Source: Chloroflexota bacterium (lineage in GTDB: Bacteria; Chloroflexota; Anaerolineae; Anaerolineales; VGOW01). Taken from it: a DNA stretch of 64,000 bases. The translations under genes and the position numbers were made by a program. Within the stretch, counting starts at the first letter, position 1; each line of letters opens with the position of its first letter. The DNA lies in NCBI GenBank assembly GCA_016875735.1, contig VGOW01000005.1, positions 1 through 64,000 of the forward strand. Reading direction: 5' to 3'. Shown piece by piece: positions 33,978-43,113 of this stretch. The notes beneath the pieces were generated by a model. The model did not search any database. It was not told the DNA's origin and saw only the letters and a program-made list of their open reading frames with translations.

Positions 33978-35495
33978 TTACGGCGTCAATGCACGCTCCC
34001 CAATCTCCGCCTTCCGCTTCGCCGCGAACTCTCGCATCGCTTCGCACACTCCTTCATCCAACTTCGGTTCCTCATAATTTCGCAAGGCTTCTATCCATTT
34101 CGCGTGCGCTCTCTTCGCCGCATCCAAACTTCCGGCCTCGACCCAGTTGGCATATTGTAACCGAGTGCTGACGATTGGATTGTAAAACGCCGTGCTGTAG
34201 CGCGAGAGGGTGTGCTCGGTATCGAAGTGGTGGCCGCCCGGCCCAACTTGATTGATGAAAGGCAGAGCCAGCGATTCGTCGCTCACTTCACAGCCGTGCA
34301 GCAGCGCCTCCATCATCGCCAAACACTCCACGTCAATGATGAACTTTTCGTAACTCGTCGTCAGCCCGCCCTCGGCCCAGCCCGCGCCCTGATACACAAA
34401 ATTCGTGCGCGCCAGAATCGCCGGCCACAGCGACATCATCGTTTCGTAGGCGGCCTGCGCGTCGGGCACGTTCGATGATGATAACGAGCCGTTGCCGCGA
34501 AAGGGTAGTTTGTAGTGGCGGGCCAACTGCCCGGCGGCCAATGTTGCCCACGCGCCCTCCGGCGTGCCGAAACTCGGGCTGCCGCTCCGCATGTGCGCAT
34601 CCACCGTGAAGTTGCCGTACAGCACTGGCGCGCCGGGATTGATCAATTGGGTGAGCGCGATTCCCACCAACGCTTCGGCGTTCTGCTGGGCAATCGCTCC
34701 GGCAATGGTGATCGGCCCCATCGCTCCGGCGGCAATGAATGGCGTGATGGCGCACGGCTGGCCCGCTCGCGCATAAGTGATGAGCCCGCCCAGCATCCAA
34801 TCGTCGTATCGCAGAGGCGAATTGACGTTGATGATGCCGATCAGCACGGGCTTGTTCTGCGCCGCCTCCAACCCACCGAAGGCTGTGGCAACCAACTCAA
34901 TGCAATCGTTTGCCACCGTCCGTCCGCGCGAGTGGCCCATGATCGTTTTGTCGGTGAGGCGAAAGGCGGCGAAGGTGGAATCGAGATGGCGGGTGTGGGC
35001 CGGAAGATCGGTCGGCTCCACCAGTGTGTCCGATCCGTGATGCAGAATGTTGAAGCAGTGAACGAGTTTGAGCAGTTCTTCGAGATCGGCCAGCGTTCCG
35101 GGTCGGCGGCCGCGCTCGTAGTTGGTGCTGTAGGCCTGCCCGCCCACCGGGCCGAAGACGATGTGATCGCCGCCGATGACGACGGACTTGGCCGGGTTCC
35201 GCGCGTGAAGGGTGAACGAGGAGGGGGCCTTGGAGACGGCGCCCATCAGAAAGTCACGGTCGGGCCAAACCCGACGCGCCCCGACATCCACTTTCGCTCC
35301 GGCTTTGCGAAAGATTTCCAGCGCCTCGCCGTCCAACAATTCGATCCCCGTGTTCTCCAAAATCTGCATCGAGGCGTTGTGGATGCGGGCGAGGTCGTCG
35401 GGCGTGAGCACGTCGAGCGGCGGCCACGGCGAGCGCAGTTGGCGGAACGGCGCGGTCGTTGCGTCGGAGGTTTCGTTTCTTCGTCGGCGGGACAT
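33978..35495 (-). CDS. Second MttB-family methyltransferase, no pyrrolysine
   Basis: The 505-aa protein is a paralogue of the gene at 30409 with the same signatures (GPITIAGAIAQQNAEALVGI, VLYGNFTVDAHMRSGSPSFG, QVGPGGHHFDTEHT) and no in-frame UAG. The paralogues probably act on different methylated amines. The start at 35495 (MSRRRRNE) is preferred; the frame is open upstream only because it reads through a dispersed repeat. It lies downstream of the sarcosine/dimethylglycine-type dehydrogenase genes on the same strand. Confidence 0.9.
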   Translation of the reverse strand: MSRRRRNETSDATTAPFRQLRSPWPPLDVLTPDDLARIHNASMQILENTGIELLDGEALEIFRKAGAKVDVGARRVWPDRDFLMGAVSKAPSSFTLHARNPAKSVVIGGDHIVFGPVGGQAYSTNYERGRRPGTLADLEELLKLVHCFNILHHGSDTLVEPTDLPAHTRHLDSTFAAFRLTDKTIMGHSRGRTVANDCIELVATAFGGLEAAQNKPVLIGIINVNSPLRYDDWMLGGLITYARAGQPCAITPFIAAGAMGPITIAGAIAQQNAEALVGIALTQLINPGAPVLYGNFTVDAHMRSGSPSFGTPEGAWATLAAGQLARHYKLPFRGNGSLSSSNVPDAQAAYETMMSLWPAILARTNFVYQGAGWAEGGLTTSYEKFIIDVECLAMMEALLHGCEVSDESLALPFINQVGPGGHHFDTEHTLSRYSTAFYNPIVSTRLQYANWVEAGSLDAAKRAHAKWIEALRNYEEPKLDEGVCEAMREFAAKRKAEIGERALTP

Positions 35496-35523
35496 GTGAG
35501 GAAAGGTGAAAGGGGGCACGCGG

Positions 35524-35597
35524 GTGACGCTGATGATGCGGATGAACGCTGATTCTTTTTCAAAATCGATCAGCGTCAATCTGCTCAATCCGCGTAC
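35524..35597. repeat. Dispersed palindromic repeat, GATCAGCGT family
   Basis: GTGACGCTGATGATGCGGATGAACGCTGAT pairs imperfectly with ATCGATCAGCGTCAATCTGCTCAATCCGCGT. A related unit lies near 54441-54500. It fills the gap between the second MttB gene and the dehydrogenase. Confidence 0.6.
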
Positions 35598-35638
35598 ACC
35601 GCGCTTGCGTGCTGGTGCAAGTGTCCGCGCACCGACTC

Positions 35639-38110
35639 TCACGCCTTCATTCGCTCGCTCTTCGGATCGAAGAGCGGCTCGGGCTGAACGGTGGCGGCGC
35701 GGCGTTCGCCAAAGTATTCGATCTCAAGAGCCGTTCCCACTTTAGCGTATTCGAGCGGAAGGTAGCTGTAGAGAATGTACTTGCCCACGCTGTAACCGTA
35801 ATTGGCGCTGGTCACGTAACCGATGCATGAGCCGTTGGAAAAGATCGGCTCGTAACCAAAAGCCGCGCCGCACGGGTTGTCGAGCGTGAGACAGCAGAGT
35901 TTTTTCTTGACGCCTTTCTCTTTGATCTTCTTCGACGCCTCTTTGCCAATGAAGTCATGGGGCTTGTCGAGCCTCACCACCCAACCGAGTCCGGCTTCGT
36001 AGGCGTTGTGCTCGGTGTGCATGTCGCCGCCCCACAGGCGGTAGCCCTTTTCGAGCCGCAAGGTGTCGAAGGCGGCCATGCCTGCCGAGATCAGATCGAA
36101 CTCTTTGCCCGCTTCCCAGATCGCATCCCACACTTGCAAACCCTGATCGAACGGCATGTGCAGTTCCCAGCCGAGTTCGCCCGCGTACGAAATGCGAACC
36201 GCCAACACTCGGGCCGCGCCGATTTCGATCCATTGGCAAGAGTAAAACGGAAAGGCTTCATTGCTGAGATCAGTCTCGATGACTTTGCCGAGAATCTTGC
36301 GCGCGTTGGGGCCCCACAACCCGAGCGCCGACCACGACTCGGACACGTCAGTGATGGCGACCGATCCATCAGTGGGGGCGTGGCTCCGCACCCAAACCAA
36401 ATCCTGCGGGCGGGTGCCGTCACCGATCATGAGCCAGAATCTGTCGTCGGCCAGACGGGCAACGGCCAAGTCGCGGCGCACGCCGCCCTTTTTGTCGAGC
36501 CACAGCGTGTACACCACCGAGCCGACGGGTTTATCTATTTCGTTGGTGCAGAGATAGTTGACGAACTTGAGTGCGCCGCGCCCGCTCACTTCGATGAGCG
36601 AGAGGCCGGTGAGATCGAACAGCCCGGCGCTCTCGCGCGTGGCGAGGTGTTCGGCCCCGGCAATGGCCGACCAGTATTCGGCGGCCCAGCCGGATCGCGC
36701 CGGGATGCGGTCGTCGTATTTTTCCAACAGCCGCGCGTTCTCTTCATTCCAGTTCGGCACTTCGATTCCGGCGAAGGCGGTGAAGTTAGCCTTGAGGTCT
36801 TTGTGGCGCGGGTGAAACGGCGTGAAGCGAATGTTGCGCGGCTCGCTGAGCGGCTGGCGTGGATGAACGATCTCGTAAATCTCGCGGTAGTTTTTCAGGC
36901 TGATGCGATCCATGAAACTCTTTGTGGTCACATGAGTCTGGAAGCGATGCAGATGCGCTTGCCGCACGTCCCACTCGGTTTCGCCGTGCGTCATCCACTC
37001 GACGGCGGTCTTGGCTACGCCGGGCGCGTGCGTGAGCCACGAGGCCGTTGCCACCCACAATCCTTTGATGTGCGACTCGCCGATGATCGGCATCCCATCC
37101 ACCGAAAAGGCAAACATGCCGTTGAACGATTTGGCGAACGTGCTCACATCTTTGGCGGCGGGGGCGAGTTTGCCGAAATGCTCCCACGGCCCGGCGAAGT
37201 CTTCGGGCGTGAACGGGCGCATGGCGCTCTTCTTCACGTCGCGCGAATACACCATGTGAGGCCGATGCCAATAACTGCCCACGCCCAAACTGTCCCAATG
37301 GAAGCGGCAGTACATCGTGTGGTCAACGTCGCGGAAACCGACGTGATGCACTTCGTCTTCGACGCGGTGATCGCTGTACTGCGCGAGTTCGGGCAGAGGG
37401 GCGGTGATGGCGTATTGATGCTCGAAGGCGACCAGCGGAATTTGGATGCCGAGTTTTTCGCAGAGCGCGGGCGACCAAATGTTGGCGCACACGAGGGCGG
37501 CTTCACATTCGATGCGCGGCAGGGCAGAGTTGTTGGTGAGGAGGGCGGCGATGCGGCCCTCTTTCACCTCGAAATCGGTGACGGCGGTGTGGCCGACCGC
37601 CTCGACACTGCTCATGGCTTGCGCCTCGCGCACCAGCGCCGCCGACACATGCCAGCCGGCCACGATGGCTCCTTTGGGGATGAAGATGCCGCCGAAGATT
37701 TCTTTGGGGTTGATCAGCGGCGACTTGGCTTTCACTTCATTGGGCGAAAGCAAATGCGACTCCACGCCGTACGATTTTGATTCACCGTGCAGGCGTTTGA
37801 GGTCGTTCCACCGTCGCTCGCTGGTGGCCACGTCGAGGCCGCCCACGCCATTGTACAGCCTGCGGTCGGGTGACCACGGCTTGAGTCCGGCCATGAGATC
37901 GGCCCCGTACACGGCCATTTGGGTGAGCAGCTTGGAATGGCTGAGAGCGACGACGCCGCCGGGCGCGTGCGAGGTCGAGCCGTCGTTTTCCCAGAGTTCG
38001 CCTTTGTCGATCAGCAAAATATCTTTCCAGCCGAGTTTGGCGAAGTGGTACACGGCGGCGGCCCCGACAATTCCGGAACCGATGACGACGACGCGATATG
38101 TTTTGCTCAT
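35639..38110 (-). CDS. Dimethylglycine/sarcosine dehydrogenase-like flavoprotein with GcvT domain
   Basis: The 823-aa protein has an N-terminal DAO-type FAD domain (VVVIGSGIVGAAAVYHF, residues about 7-23). A linking FAO_M-type domain (RQPLSEPRNIRFTPFHPRH) and an aminomethyltransferase-like GcvT region (about 450-815) follow, with ISYAGELGWELHMP and DTLRLEKGYRLWGGDM. Homologues oxidatively demethylate dimethylglycine or sarcosine and pass formaldehyde to tetrahydrofolate. The stop lies just beyond the upstream repeat. The start MSKTYR at 38110 is preferred. It is 8 nt downstream of the solA-like gene. Confidence 0.9.
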   Translation of the reverse strand: MSKTYRVVVIGSGIVGAAAVYHFAKLGWKDILLIDKGELWENDGSTSHAPGGVVALSHSKLLTQMAVYGADLMAGLKPWSPDRRLYNGVGGLDVATSERRWNDLKRLHGESKSYGVESHLLSPNEVKAKSPLINPKEIFGGIFIPKGAIVAGWHVSAALVREAQAMSSVEAVGHTAVTDFEVKEGRIAALLTNNSALPRIECEAALVCANIWSPALCEKLGIQIPLVAFEHQYAITAPLPELAQYSDHRVEDEVHHVGFRDVDHTMYCRFHWDSLGVGSYWHRPHMVYSRDVKKSAMRPFTPEDFAGPWEHFGKLAPAAKDVSTFAKSFNGMFAFSVDGMPIIGESHIKGLWVATASWLTHAPGVAKTAVEWMTHGETEWDVRQAHLHRFQTHVTTKSFMDRISLKNYREIYEIVHPRQPLSEPRNIRFTPFHPRHKDLKANFTAFAGIEVPNWNEENARLLEKYDDRIPARSGWAAEYWSAIAGAEHLATRESAGLFDLTGLSLIEVSGRGALKFVNYLCTNEIDKPVGSVVYTLWLDKKGGVRRDLAVARLADDRFWLMIGDGTRPQDLVWVRSHAPTDGSVAITDVSESWSALGLWGPNARKILGKVIETDLSNEAFPFYSCQWIEIGAARVLAVRISYAGELGWELHMPFDQGLQVWDAIWEAGKEFDLISAGMAAFDTLRLEKGYRLWGGDMHTEHNAYEAGLGWVVRLDKPHDFIGKEASKKIKEKGVKKKLCCLTLDNPCGAAFGYEPIFSNGSCIGYVTSANYGYSVGKYILYSYLPLEYAKVGTALEIEYFGERRAATVQPEPLFDPKSERMKA

Positions 38111-38118
38111 GGCGTTTC

Positions 38119-39300
38119 TCACTTCGTTATGGTGTTCGCGAAGGCGAGCGGATAGTTCGGGTCGGTGACGGCCGGGCGATTGATGCGGAAGGCGGAGAGG
38201 TCGTGAGTCGCGCGGCCATCGAGCGCGAGTTCGCTCAGAATCTTTCCGGCCAGCGAGGCAAACTTGTAGGCGTGCCCCGCGCCGACGAAGACCGAAATTT
38301 GTGGATGACCCGGCAAGGCATCGAGGATGAAGTTTCGGTCACGCGGCATGTCGTATTGGCAGGTTTTGGTGAAGAGGATTGGACCGAGAAAGCCTGGGCA
38401 ATACCTGCGGAGAAATTGCCCGGAGCGCAACTCGCGTTTGGGATCGGGCAAATAGTCGCGCCTATCGGGATCGACGATTGGCCCGGCGGCGTCCATGCCA
38501 AGCTTGGTCGCCACTTCGCCGTACACCGGGAAGCCGTAGGCGTACGGATCGCCCTCCCACATGAACGTGGGGAAGCGTTCCATTGAAAACTCTTTGAGGT
38601 TGGGCGTAGCGTAATACGTCACTTGCTCTTGCGTTACAGCGATGCCAAGATTGAGGCCGAGGCTGGCGAGCACTTTGTCCGTCCACCCGCCCGCCGTGAG
38701 AATGAGATGCCCGCACGAAAACGCTCCCTGCGCGGTGACGACTTCCGCGCCGGAGCCGGAGGAACGGATGGCGATGACGGGGCAATGGTCGAGAATCGTC
38801 GCCCCGCGCGATCTGGCCAGCCCGATGTGCGCGGCGTTGCCTTTGGCCGCGTCTACCAAGCCCATGTCGGCCTGATACAACACGTCCACTTCTTCATCGA
38901 AGCGCCACTGCGGATAGCGTTTCATGGTTTCGTCGGCGGTGAGGCGCTCGAAGGGGATTCGGCAACGAGTCATCGAGGCGGCGCAGTCTTCAATGTACTG
39001 TTGGTGTGGGCCGTTGCGCAAAGCCATCGCGAGGCCGCCGGTCTTGTGCACAAGTTTGAGTCCCGACTCGGCCTCGACGGTTGCCCAAGCCGTGTATGAG
39101 TGCGGGGTGAGGCGCGTGTACTCGTCGCTTTCGTAAGTGAGGCGGATGATGCGCGAGTGATCTTGCGAGCCGCCTTTGCTGTGGCCGATCTCGAATTGCT
39201 CGACGCCGAGCACGCCCCGGCTCCGGCGCGAGAGCCAATAGAGCGCGGCGCTGCCGATGCCGCCGCAACCGAGAACGATGATGTCGTAATGAGTCTGCAT
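38119..39300 (-). CDS. Monomeric sarcosine oxidase / N-methyltryptophan oxidase family protein
   Basis: The 393-aa FAD enzyme has IIVLGCGGIGSAALYWL (about 7-23), HSKGGSQDHSRIIRLTY and, at about residue 314, Cys in KTCQYDMPRDRNF, which matches the cysteine that binds FAD covalently in MSOX. The family oxidises N-methyl amino acids to formaldehyde and the primary amine. The neighbouring dehydrogenase and MttB homologues suggest stepwise removal of N-methyl groups. A TATAGT box lies 14 nt upstream. Confidence 0.9.
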   Translation of the reverse strand: MQTHYDIIVLGCGGIGSAALYWLSRRSRGVLGVEQFEIGHSKGGSQDHSRIIRLTYESDEYTRLTPHSYTAWATVEAESGLKLVHKTGGLAMALRNGPHQQYIEDCAASMTRCRIPFERLTADETMKRYPQWRFDEEVDVLYQADMGLVDAAKGNAAHIGLARSRGATILDHCPVIAIRSSGSGAEVVTAQGAFSCGHLILTAGGWTDKVLASLGLNLGIAVTQEQVTYYATPNLKEFSMERFPTFMWEGDPYAYGFPVYGEVATKLGMDAAGPIVDPDRRDYLPDPKRELRSGQFLRRYCPGFLGPILFTKTCQYDMPRDRNFILDALPGHPQISVFVGAGHAYKFASLAGKILSELALDGRATHDLSAFRINRPAVTDPNYPLAFANTITK

Positions 39301-39313
39301 GAGGGATTACCGA

Positions 39314-39319
39314 ACTATA
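39314..39319 (-). promoter_or_regulatory. -10 box (TATAGT) of the sarcosine oxidase-like operon
   Basis: Minus-strand TATAGT lies 14 nt before the ATG at 39300. It would start the run of genes down to the second MttB homologue. Confidence 0.35.
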
Positions 39320-39399
39320 CCCGAAGTGCGCAAACAAAGGCTACAGGCTGGAGGACAAGATCGCGTTGCCGCGCTTATGCCTGAAGCACAACGGGGCGA

Positions 39400-39405
39400 T
39401 ACAAT
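39400..39405 (+). promoter_or_regulatory. -10 box (TACAAT)
   Basis: TACAAT lies 6 nt before the GTG start at 39412, implying a leaderless transcript for the small membrane protein gene. Confidence 0.4.
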
Positions 39406-39411
39406 TTTGGC

Positions 39412-39825
39412 GTGAAAGGGATGACGGGCAATCGGTGGGGGTTGGCTCTGGGCTTGATCGGGTGGGGGGTCGTTACCGTTGCCGCGCTCGGGCTGGTTCT
39501 TTTCGTCTCGTGGTATCGCCAGTCTGCCGATTATCCGGGAGCGATGCTGGTGGCCGATCACACGATCTACAAATTCAGCCCGCACCTCTCGGTGCGGCGC
39601 GACACCTCGTACCGTTCTGGCGACGAGTTTCCCCGCATCTACAATTGGTATTCCAACGGGTTCAATCTCGGCACAGAAGCGCGCGACCAGGGCGGCTGTG
39701 TTCTGCTGGCAAAGTCGTTCACCGACCTCTCGGTGATCGAGCGGCAGATGAGTGTGATGATCTGCGAGACGCCCAACGGGCGGATGATCTTTCTGATGCG
39801 CTCTGTGTCGTTACGCTTTCGGTAG
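39412..39825 (+). CDS. Small single-span membrane protein of unknown function
   Basis: The 137-aa protein has one N-terminal membrane helix (about 9-33) and an outside domain with no recognised family (SPHLSVRRDTSYRSGDEFPRIYNWY). It contains two cysteines (GGCVLL and VMICETPNG) that could form a disulphide. The GTG start is chosen because a TACAAT box lies just upstream; an ATG nine nt later is possible. It overlaps the CBS protein gene end by 15 nt convergently. Confidence 0.55.
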   Translation: MKGMTGNRWGLALGLIGWGVVTVAALGLVLFVSWYRQSADYPGAMLVADHTIYKFSPHLSVRRDTSYRSGDEFPRIYNWYSNGFNLGTEARDQGGCVLLAKSFTDLSVIERQMSVMICETPNGRMIFLMRSVSLRFR

Positions 39826-40479
39826 CCCCGTCTCCCGAATATCGATCACTTCCTGCTCTTCGATTTCTTTCAAGGCCAACAGCAGTTCGCCTTGAGTGCA
39901 GTGCCGCACTTTGAGGATGATGTCCCACGCATCGGTGCGTTTGGGTGTTCGCACACTGCCCATGGCCATCACGCCCCAGCCCCGATCCGAAATGGCGCGA
40001 ATGAGTCGGCGATATTCGCCCAGCCGGTCGGGCACGCGCATCACCACCCGCCATCCGTGATCCTGCGCGCCCAGCAGTTCCTGCAATTGAATCAGCAGAT
40101 CGGTTTCGGTGATGATGCCGACGACGATGCCCTCTTCGACGACGGGCAGGCCGCCAATCTTGTGTTCGATCATCACATCGGCGGCCTCTTCCAACGTGGC
40201 TTCGGGGCCGATGGTGTGCAGGTCTTTGCCGGTGATCATCACTTTGCTCACGGTCATGTCGGAGAGGTGGCGGGCGATCTCCCACACATCCAAACTGGCG
40301 AGCGTTTCGGGCGGCAGGGCAAGGCGCTGGCGTGTGACCAACCCGATGAGCCGTTTGCCGCTGCCCACCACTGGCACGTGGCGAATGTTGTTCTCCACCA
40401 TCAACTTCTGCGCGTCGATCACTCGCATGGTGGCTTCGGTCATGATCGGATGGCGGGTCATATAGTCTTTGACAAACAT
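39811..40479 (-). CDS. CBS-pair protein with ACT-like C-terminal domain
   Basis: The 222-aa protein has two CBS motifs (residues about 7-60, VKDYMTRHPIMTEATMRVIDA, and 77-130, VSKVMITGKDLHTIGPEATLEEAAD), followed by an ACT-like domain (about 140-215, RVVMRVPDRLGEYRRLIRAI). This matches the AcuB layout. Such proteins sense adenine nucleotides or similar ligands and regulate enzymes or transport. The regulated partner is unknown. Confidence 0.85.
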   Translation of the reverse strand: MFVKDYMTRHPIMTEATMRVIDAQKLMVENNIRHVPVVGSGKRLIGLVTRQRLALPPETLASLDVWEIARHLSDMTVSKVMITGKDLHTIGPEATLEEAADVMIEHKIGGLPVVEEGIVVGIITETDLLIQLQELLGAQDHGWRVVMRVPDRLGEYRRLIRAISDRGWGVMAMGSVRTPKRTDAWDIILKVRHCTQGELLLALKEIEEQEVIDIRETGLPKA

Positions 40480-40549
40480 GGCGTCGAATGATGAATTATG
40501 AATTATGAAGGATGAATGGCCTGCACTTTCACCCTTCCGCCTTCATCCT

Positions 40550-42670
40550 TCACCCTTTGGCAGCGGGGATGTTGACCACCGGCTCGAGCGCGCGCAGCTG
40601 CGCCAATGGGATGTGGCAAAAGATTCGGTGGCCGCCGCCGTCGTCCTGCCACGGGGGGGACTCCGCCTCGCACACTTTGCCGCCATCGGGCAACAGCGAC
40701 CGGCGCGGGCAACGAGTGTGGAATCGGCAGCCGCTCGGCGGGTGCAGGGGGCTGGGCACCGAGCCTTCGAGGCGAATGTGTTTCTGCTCGGCGTCGGGAT
40801 CGGGAATGGGGACGGCGGCCAACAGCGATTCGGTGTATGGATGATACGGCGGGGCGTAGATCGCTTCGGCGGGGCCGATCTCCACCACTTGCCCCAAATA
40901 CATCACGGCCACAAAATCGGAGATGAAGCGCACGACGCTGAGATCGTGCGAGATGAAAATCATCGTCGTGTTGTGTTCGCGCTGAATCTCCAACAGCAGA
41001 TTGAGCACGGCGGCCTGCACCGACACGTCGAGCGCCGACACCGGCTCATCGCACAGCACGAGGTCGGGGTGGCCGGCGAAGGCGCGGGCGATGCCCACGC
41101 GCTGTTTCTCGCCGCCGCTCAATTGGCGCGGGAAGCGATCGTAATAGTGCTCGTCGAGTTTCACCGATTGCAGAATGCGCACCGCCTCGTCGTGTATTTT
41201 GTCGGCGGGGACGATGCGGAAGCGGCGCAGGGGGCGCTCGAGCTGCTGGCCCACGGTGTAACTGGGGTTCATCGTCGCATCGGGATTCTGAAAGACCATT
41301 TGCAGTTCGCGGATGAGCGACAGATCGCGCTGGTTGACTTTGCGGTTGATGTCGAAGCCCATGAACTGCGCTTTGCCGCCGCTCATCTCTTCGAGGCCGA
41401 TGATGGTTTTGATGAGCGTGCTTTTGCCGCAGCCGCTTTCGCCGACGACGCCGAGCGTTTTGCCTTTGGGCACGACGAAGTCCACTCCGTCCACGGCTTT
41501 GACAAACTCTTTCTTCCCCAACCCGATCATGCTGAGCGGCGACGAATCGGGATGGCGGTAATAGGTTTTCAATTCGGAGACGTTGAGGATGTCGTTGGAT
41601 GTTTCGCTGGCGGTTGACGGCTGAGAGCGGATCGCCGATTGCAGTTCCGGTGACGGCGCCCACACGGCGGGGTCGATCTCTTCGGAGAAGAGACAGCGCG
41701 TGAAATGAGTGTCGGCAAGGCTGCGGAGGCCGGGCCTCTCGCGGCGGCAGGCTTCGCGGGCGTAATCGCATCGCGGCTCGAACACGCACCCCGGCGGAAG
41801 ATGATTCGGCGGCGGCACGCGCCCGCGGATCGGAAAGAGGGCGCTGGAGGATTTGCTGCGGCCCAGTTTGGGCAGGCAGCGGATGAGCCCCTGTGTGTAG
41901 GGGTGACGCGGGTTGGCGAAAATTTCGGCGACGGGCGCGAGCTCGATGACTTCGCCAGCATACATGACGGCGACGCGATTGGCGACGCGGGCGATGACGC
42001 CGAGGTTGTGGCTGATGAACAGGATGGCTGTGTCGAAGTCGCGGCGCAGGTCGGCGACGAGGTCGAGCGCGGCGGCTTCCACCGTCACGTCGAGGGCGGT
42101 GGTGGGTTCGTCCATCACCAGCAAAGCCGGGTCGTTGAGCAGGGCCATGGCGATCACCACGCGCTGTTGTTGCCCGCCGCTGATCTGGTGCGGGTAACGT
42201 TCCATCACTTTTTCGGGGTCGGGCATGTACACGCGCTTGAGCATGTCGATACAGCGCTTGCGCGCCTCGCCTTCGCTCACGCCGCGATGCACGGTGAGCA
42301 CTTCGGTCATCTGCTCGCCGATACGCAGGACGGGGTTGAGCGAGGTCATCGGGTCTTGATAGACCATGCTGATCTGATCGCCGCGCAGTCGGCGCAGCTC
42401 TTCTTCTGCCTTACCCACGAGCGATTGGCCCTGAAAGTAAATGTCGCCTTTGGCAATCTTGCCGTTGCGCCCGAGATAGTTGACCATGCCGTAGGCGAGG
42501 GTGCTTTTGCCGCAGCCGCTTTCGCCGACGACGCCGAGCGTTTCGCCGCGATAGATTTCAAACGACACGTCGCGCACAGCGTTGACATCGCCGCCACGAG
42601 TCTCGTAGGCGATGGACAGGTTTTCGACGCGGACAACGGGGGAGGAGGGCTTGGCAGTGAGTGGGGGCAT
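40550..42670 (-). CDS. Fused dipeptide/oligopeptide ABC ATPase (DppD-DppF type)
   Basis: The 706-aa protein contains two complete ABC units: Walker [10 protein letters not shown] at about 49-57 and again at about 408-416, and signatures ISGGQQQR and LSGGEKQR. Each unit ends with the Cys-containing oligopeptide C-terminal motif ([31 protein letters not shown]). Usually these are two genes. It powers the permeases encoded next to it. It is the last gene of the operon starting at 47298. Confidence 0.93.
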   Translation of the reverse strand: MPPLTAKPSSPVVRVENLSIAYETRGGDVNAVRDVSFEIYRGETLGVVGESGCGKSTLAYGMVNYLGRNGKIAKGDIYFQGQSLVGKAEEELRRLRGDQISMVYQDPMTSLNPVLRIGEQMTEVLTVHRGVSEGEARKRCIDMLKRVYMPDPEKVMERYPHQISGGQQQRVVIAMALLNDPALLVMDEPTTALDVTVEAAALDLVADLRRDFDTAILFISHNLGVIARVANRVAVMYAGEVIELAPVAEIFANPRHPYTQGLIRCLPKLGRSKSSSALFPIRGRVPPPNHLPPGCVFEPRCDYAREACRRERPGLRSLADTHFTRCLFSEEIDPAVWAPSPELQSAIRSQPSTASETSNDILNVSELKTYYRHPDSSPLSMIGLGKKEFVKAVDGVDFVVPKGKTLGVVGESGCGKSTLIKTIIGLEEMSGGKAQFMGFDINRKVNQRDLSLIRELQMVFQNPDATMNPSYTVGQQLERPLRRFRIVPADKIHDEAVRILQSVKLDEHYYDRFPRQLSGGEKQRVGIARAFAGHPDLVLCDEPVSALDVSVQAAVLNLLLEIQREHNTTMIFISHDLSVVRFISDFVAVMYLGQVVEIGPAEAIYAPPYHPYTESLLAAVPIPDPDAEQKHIRLEGSVPSPLHPPSGCRFHTRCPRRSLLPDGGKVCEAESPPWQDDGGGHRIFCHIPLAQLRALEPVVNIPAAKG

Positions 42671-42726
42671 GGGGGAGTGGGTGGTTAGGTGGTTGGGTGG
42701 CTAGGGGGTTGGGGGTGCGGGCGAGC
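42671..42726. other. G-rich tract between two operon genes
   Basis: GGTTAGGTGGTTGGGTGGCT and the following GGGGGTTGGGGGTGCGGG form a repetitive, strongly G-rich plus strand with at least four runs of three or more G. On the coding (minus) strand it is C-rich, so the G-quadruplex potential is in the template DNA. Confidence 0.5.
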
Positions 42727-42729
42727 GAT

Positions 42730-43113
42730 TCATCCGATCAGCTTCTCCTTCTTGAACCGCTCATATCCCTTCTTCGTCAACTGCGCCAGTTCTTTGAATA
42801 ACGCCTCGTCCACTGCTCTGAAGTTGAAGCACGACTTGCCCTGCATCCGCTTCTTGAGTTCGGGTGAAATGTCATTGAGTAGATCGGGGAAAGCATACAC
42901 GGCCATGAGGTGATAGGAAGCGTAGGCTTTGCCGGTGCGCACGCCGCCAAACCACACCTCTTTGCCTTGGCTCATTTTGGTGGGCGGGCCGATGAGGACG
43001 ATGTTGCCGGCTTTGTCCTCGCTCAGTTTGAGATTGCCCTTGCCGTCGTACTTCTCCATGATGGCTCTCAGTTTCTCGTGCGTGGCGGCGAAGTTGGGGT
43101 TGGGTTTGTTCAT
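42730..43113 (-). CDS. Conserved small protein of unknown function
   Basis: The 127-aa protein contains SYHLMAVYAFPDLLNDISPELKKRMQGKSCFNF and ends with a Lys-rich helix. Proteins with this YxSYHLMPVY...ELKKRMQGKSCFNFK pattern are common and uncharacterised. The ATG overlaps the stop of the upstream permease (ATGA), so it is translated with the importer despite having no transport features. Confidence 0.75.
   Translation of the reverse strand: MNKPNPNFAATHEKLRAIMEKYDGKGNLKLSEDKAGNIVLIGPPTKMSQGKEVWFGGVRTGKAYASYHLMAVYAFPDLLNDISPELKKRMQGKSCFNFRAVDEALFKELAQLTKKGYERFKKEKLIG

Noticed and set aside
30409-35495. Pyrrolysine-containing MttB
   Set aside because: The frames are open without any internal UAG, and no pyl genes are visible; they are non-pyrrolysine homologues.
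35957-37780. 607-codon plus-strand frame opposite the dehydrogenase
   Set aside because: Antisense shadow of a well-supported flavoprotein; no motif or ribosome-binding site.
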